NCBI GenBank assembly: GCA_965214585.1
Contig: OZ243957.1
Span: 1,302,001-1,366,000 of the forward strand
DNA from: JAHCHG01 sp965214585
Lineage (GTDB): Bacteria; Acidobacteriota; Blastocatellia; Pyrinomonadales; Pyrinomonadaceae
Reading direction: 5' to 3'
DNA: 64,000 nucleotides
This document shows positions 61,640-64,000 of this stretch, piece by piece. The notes beneath the pieces were generated by a model. That model made no database searches. It had not been told where the DNA came from and was given only the letters and a program-made list of their open reading frames with translations. Both the position numbers and the translations under genes were made by a program. Every line of letters begins with the position of its first letter. The first letter of the stretch is position 1.

Positions 61640-62359
61640 ATGAGCTACGAAAGAATAGACAATAGAGAATTAGACGAGATCAGAAAAACGAAAATTACGC
61701 CGAATATATCGCCGCACGCCGAAGGTTCGGCATTGATCGAAGTCGGCGGCACGAAGGTTATTTGTATGGCGACGGTTGAGGAAAAAGTCCCGTTTTGGCT
61801 GAGAAATAAAGGAAAAGGCTGGGTGACGGCGGAATATGCGATGCTTCCGAGAGCGACACACACTAGGACGAACCGCGAAATCCAAAGACCTTCGGGACGA
61901 ACGCAGGAAATTCAGCGTCTTATCGGGCGAAGTCTTCGCGCCGTTGTGGATATGAAAAAACTCGGCGAACGGCAGATTTATCTCGATTGCGACGTTTTGC
62001 AAGCCGACGGCGGAACTCGCTGCGCTTCAATTACGGGCGCGTATGTCGCTCTGAATTTAGCCTGCAAAAAGCTCGTCGCCACGGGAAAATTATCCGCATC
62101 GCCGATCATCTCGGAAGTCGCCGCCGTCAGCGTCGGAATCGTCGAAGGAACGCCGATTTTAGACTTGAAATATGAAGAAGATTCATCCGCCGAAGTTGAT
62201 ATGAACATCGTCTGCACGGGAACGGGAAAATTTATCGAAATTCAAGGAACGGCGGAACAAGAACCGTTCACGCGCGACCAGATGAATGAAATGCTCGCGC
62301 TTGCCGAGAAAGGAGTTGAACAGCTTTTTACAATTCAAAGGTTTGCAATAAACGGCTGA
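61640..62359 (+). CDS. rph: Ribonuclease PH
   Basis: 239 residues, full family length. AMLPRATHTRTNREI, RLIGRSLRAVVDM and DCDVLQADGGTRCASITGA are the phosphorolytic core. Trims tRNA 3' ends using phosphate. Tandem with murI. Confidence 0.95.
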   Translation: MSYERIDNRELDEIRKTKITPNISPHAEGSALIEVGGTKVICMATVEEKVPFWLRNKGKGWVTAEYAMLPRATHTRTNREIQRPSGRTQEIQRLIGRSLRAVVDMKKLGERQIYLDCDVLQADGGTRCASITGAYVALNLACKKLVATGKLSASPIISEVAAVSVGIVEGTPILDLKYEEDSSAEVDMNIVCTGTGKFIEIQGTAEQEPFTRDQMNEMLALAEKGVEQLFTIQRFAING

Positions 62360-62393
62360 AAAATCTCGTAATTTTGTGATAAATTATTAAATT

Positions 62394-62984
62394 ATGAGAT
62401 TAGCGCAAAAAAAGCCGAAACTTTACACCGCCGAAGAATATCTCGAACTTGAGCGCGAAAGCGAATTCAGACACGAATATATCGGTGGCGAGATTTTTGA
62501 AATGGCGGGCGGAAATAAACGTCATAATCGAATTTCGACAAATCTCATTCGTTTACTGGATAGTCAGTTGCTGGAAAGTGTCTGTAATGTTTACGCAAAT
62601 GATATGCGTGTGAAAATCACTCCAACAGGTGATTACACCTATCCCGATATTGTCGGAACTTGCGGCGGAGATGAATTTGAAGACGACAACCAAGATACGC
62701 TTATCAATCCGACATTAATTATAGAAATTCTCTCAAAATCAACCGAAGCCTATGACCGAGGAACAAAATTTGAGTTCTATCAAACAATCGAAAGTTTCAA
62801 CGAATACATTTTGATAACTCAAGAACCCTTCCGCGTCGAACAATTTGTGCGAAAAGATCGAAATGTTTGGACATATTTCGAGTTTCGCAATCCCGACGAT
62901 GTTGTTAAACTAAACTCGATTGACTGCGAACTTTCATTACGCGACGTTTACCACAAAATCGAGCAGAAGTTTCCAAAAAAATAA
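62394..62984 (+). CDS. Uma2-family predicted nuclease
   Basis: 196 residues. YTAEEYLELERESEFRHEYI, TYPDIVGTCG, LIIEILSKSTEAYDRGTKF and EYILITQEPFRVEQF mark a different Uma2 subgroup (often seen in cyanobacteria) from the 11-13 kb triplet. Single gene. Confidence 0.87.
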   Translation: MRLAQKKPKLYTAEEYLELERESEFRHEYIGGEIFEMAGGNKRHNRISTNLIRLLDSQLLESVCNVYANDMRVKITPTGDYTYPDIVGTCGGDEFEDDNQDTLINPTLIIEILSKSTEAYDRGTKFEFYQTIESFNEYILITQEPFRVEQFVRKDRNVWTYFEFRNPDDVVKLNSIDCELSLRDVYHKIEQKFPKK

Positions 62985-63073
62985 CTTAAAAACTTGTTAT
63001 GTCTTAGTAAAGCAATAAAAATAAACTGCTCCATATAATTATTCTTTGAAAAGTATATTGTAATAGAAAATAA

Positions 63074-63222
63074 TTTCTAACTGGGAGCGCGAGCATCTTG
63101 CTCGCCATCAGAGCGCAGCGATTGATGCAAACGTCAATCGTATCGGGTGTTTACAGTAAGCACATAACGGCTCGCTGGCGCATCGCTTGTGCGAGCAGGA
63201 TGCTCGCGCTCCCAGTTAGAAA
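63074..63222. repeat. Palindromic element with 32-bp near-perfect arms
   Basis: TTTCTAACTGGGAGCGCGAG...CATCTTGCTCGC (from 63074) pairs with the complement ending 63222 with one mismatch. Fills the gap before the last gene. Confidence 0.9.
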
Positions 63223-63336
63223 CATTATTTTTTTGCCGTGTCAAAATGCGGGATAGTTTATTTAATTTTCTTTACTTACGAAAATCGGCAACCCGAAAAA
63301 ATACGCAATAAACGGATAAGTTTTCGTTCTATAAAT

Positions 63337-63957
63337 ATGAGATTGAGAAAAACATTTTTGACGATATTTGTTTTAGCATTGTTTAGTTCGGCTGTTTTCG
63401 CCGATTCGCCTTTGACTTCGACCAATTTTTCCGCCGCTTATTCGGAAGAGCCGATTGTTATCGCGGCATCGAAAACCGAAGGGCAGTTGACGAACGAATT
63501 GATGGATTATCTGACCGACGAAAATAATCCGATTGATCTGAAAATGGCGGTTATCAACGAACTCGGTTGGAAATTCAGAGGAAAAAATAACGGTCAGGTA
63601 TTTATGAAATATTTGACGGAAAAATACAAATACTCCGACGAGAAAAAATTTCTGAAAAAAGGAAAAGCAGATGATCTGCTTTCGATGGCTTATTTGAAGG
63701 CTCTGAGCGATTATTTCGACGTTTCCGACGCGCTCGTTTACGCAGAAAAAGCCATGAAAAAGAATCCGACGAGCCGCACTTACAATTTAATTGTCGGACT
63801 CATTAAAGCGCAAAAGACGATGGACGACAATTGGTGTGAAGTCTATAAAATTACGGACGGCATCAGGAAAAACGATAATTTAAAAGACGATTTGAAGCCG
63901 GAAGCCGTTAAAATTATTTACGATTATATGGACATTTACGGCGATTACTGTAAATAA
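63337..63957 (+). CDS. Secreted protein of unknown function
   Basis: About 206 residues from the ATG that gives a signal peptide (MRLRKTFLTIFVLALFSSAVFA); the longer reading from 63238 has a poor N-terminus. The mature part is helical (LTNELMDYLTDENNPIDLKM, YAEKAMKKNPTSRTYNLIVG), perhaps TPR-like. No family recognised. Confidence 0.7.
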   Translation: MRLRKTFLTIFVLALFSSAVFADSPLTSTNFSAAYSEEPIVIAASKTEGQLTNELMDYLTDENNPIDLKMAVINELGWKFRGKNNGQVFMKYLTEKYKYSDEKKFLKKGKADDLLSMAYLKALSDYFDVSDALVYAEKAMKKNPTSRTYNLIVGLIKAQKTMDDNWCEVYKITDGIRKNDNLKDDLKPEAVKIIYDYMDIYGDYCK

Positions 63958-64000
63958 TTTGTAAGTGCGAAAAACTGAAAAATGTCAAAATGAAACGGCT

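Overview
The window looks like a chromosomal segment of an Acidobacteriota bacterium, most likely class Blastocatellia (Pyrinomonadaceae-like). This rests on gene content, not on a marker-gene tree: an acidobacterial VWFA-related secreted protein, an FHA-DUF5715 protein, several Uma2 paralogues, many PIN-domain toxin loci, a moderate AT bias and signal-peptide proteins of the '...SAVSAQ' type. There is no rRNA operon, CRISPR array or prophage.

Layout. 0.2-2.2 kb (minus): an envelope/desiccation-type trio (LEA-like protein, holin-like protein, DUF3618). 2.3-9.2 kb: creatininase-family protein, cyclic-phosphate receiver protein, DnaC-like loader, the MsrPQ periplasmic methionine-sulfoxide repair pair and a large secreted protein. 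9.4-10.1 kb: a DUF2281/PIN module with a broken toxin. 10.1-13.8 kb (minus): rpiB - three Uma2 genes - deoC; both sugar-phosphate enzymes carry N-terminal amphipathic helices like microcompartment targeting tags. 13.9-21.9 kb: hpt, ppk1, FHA protein and a NorD/CbbO-like VWA protein. 21.9-28.3 kb is a toxin-antitoxin island built on the 3' end of the NorD-like gene: two copies of a Phd/PIN/unknown module, DUF433/DUF5615 modules, two extra copies of the NorD gene end, and a 2.7-kb transposon with a 9-bp target duplication, a passenger gene and a tRNA-like sequence. 28.6-32 kb: DEAD-box helicase, a zinc-ribbon protein and an OpuC-type permease/binding-protein fusion. 32.7-41.4 kb: TetR regulator with a perfect operator, then an RND efflux operon (adaptor, frameshifted; inner-membrane pump; TolC) interrupted by another toxin-antitoxin pair. 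42.8-45.7 kb: DUF2585 and VWFA proteins. 46-50.3 kb (minus): a proteostasis cluster (CBS protein, Hsp20, Uma2, Lon). 50.9-53.96 kb: two integron-type gene cassettes with attC sites but no integrase; one carries a PIN toxin-antitoxin pair, the other a putative glycine-zipper toxin and its partner. 54-63 kb: exopolysaccharide glycosyltransferases, prmC, an aldehyde dehydrogenase, rluD, murI, rph, Uma2 and a secreted protein.

Two kinds of small repeat run through the window. Long intergenic palindromes (about 80-180 bp, 13-30-bp arms, several perfect) sit between genes. Heptanucleotide arrays, often in inverted pairs, sit at gene 3' ends and in seven cases supply the stop codon. Several genes are broken by single-base indels, mostly in T/A runs; these could be real decay or assembly error and need read-level checking.
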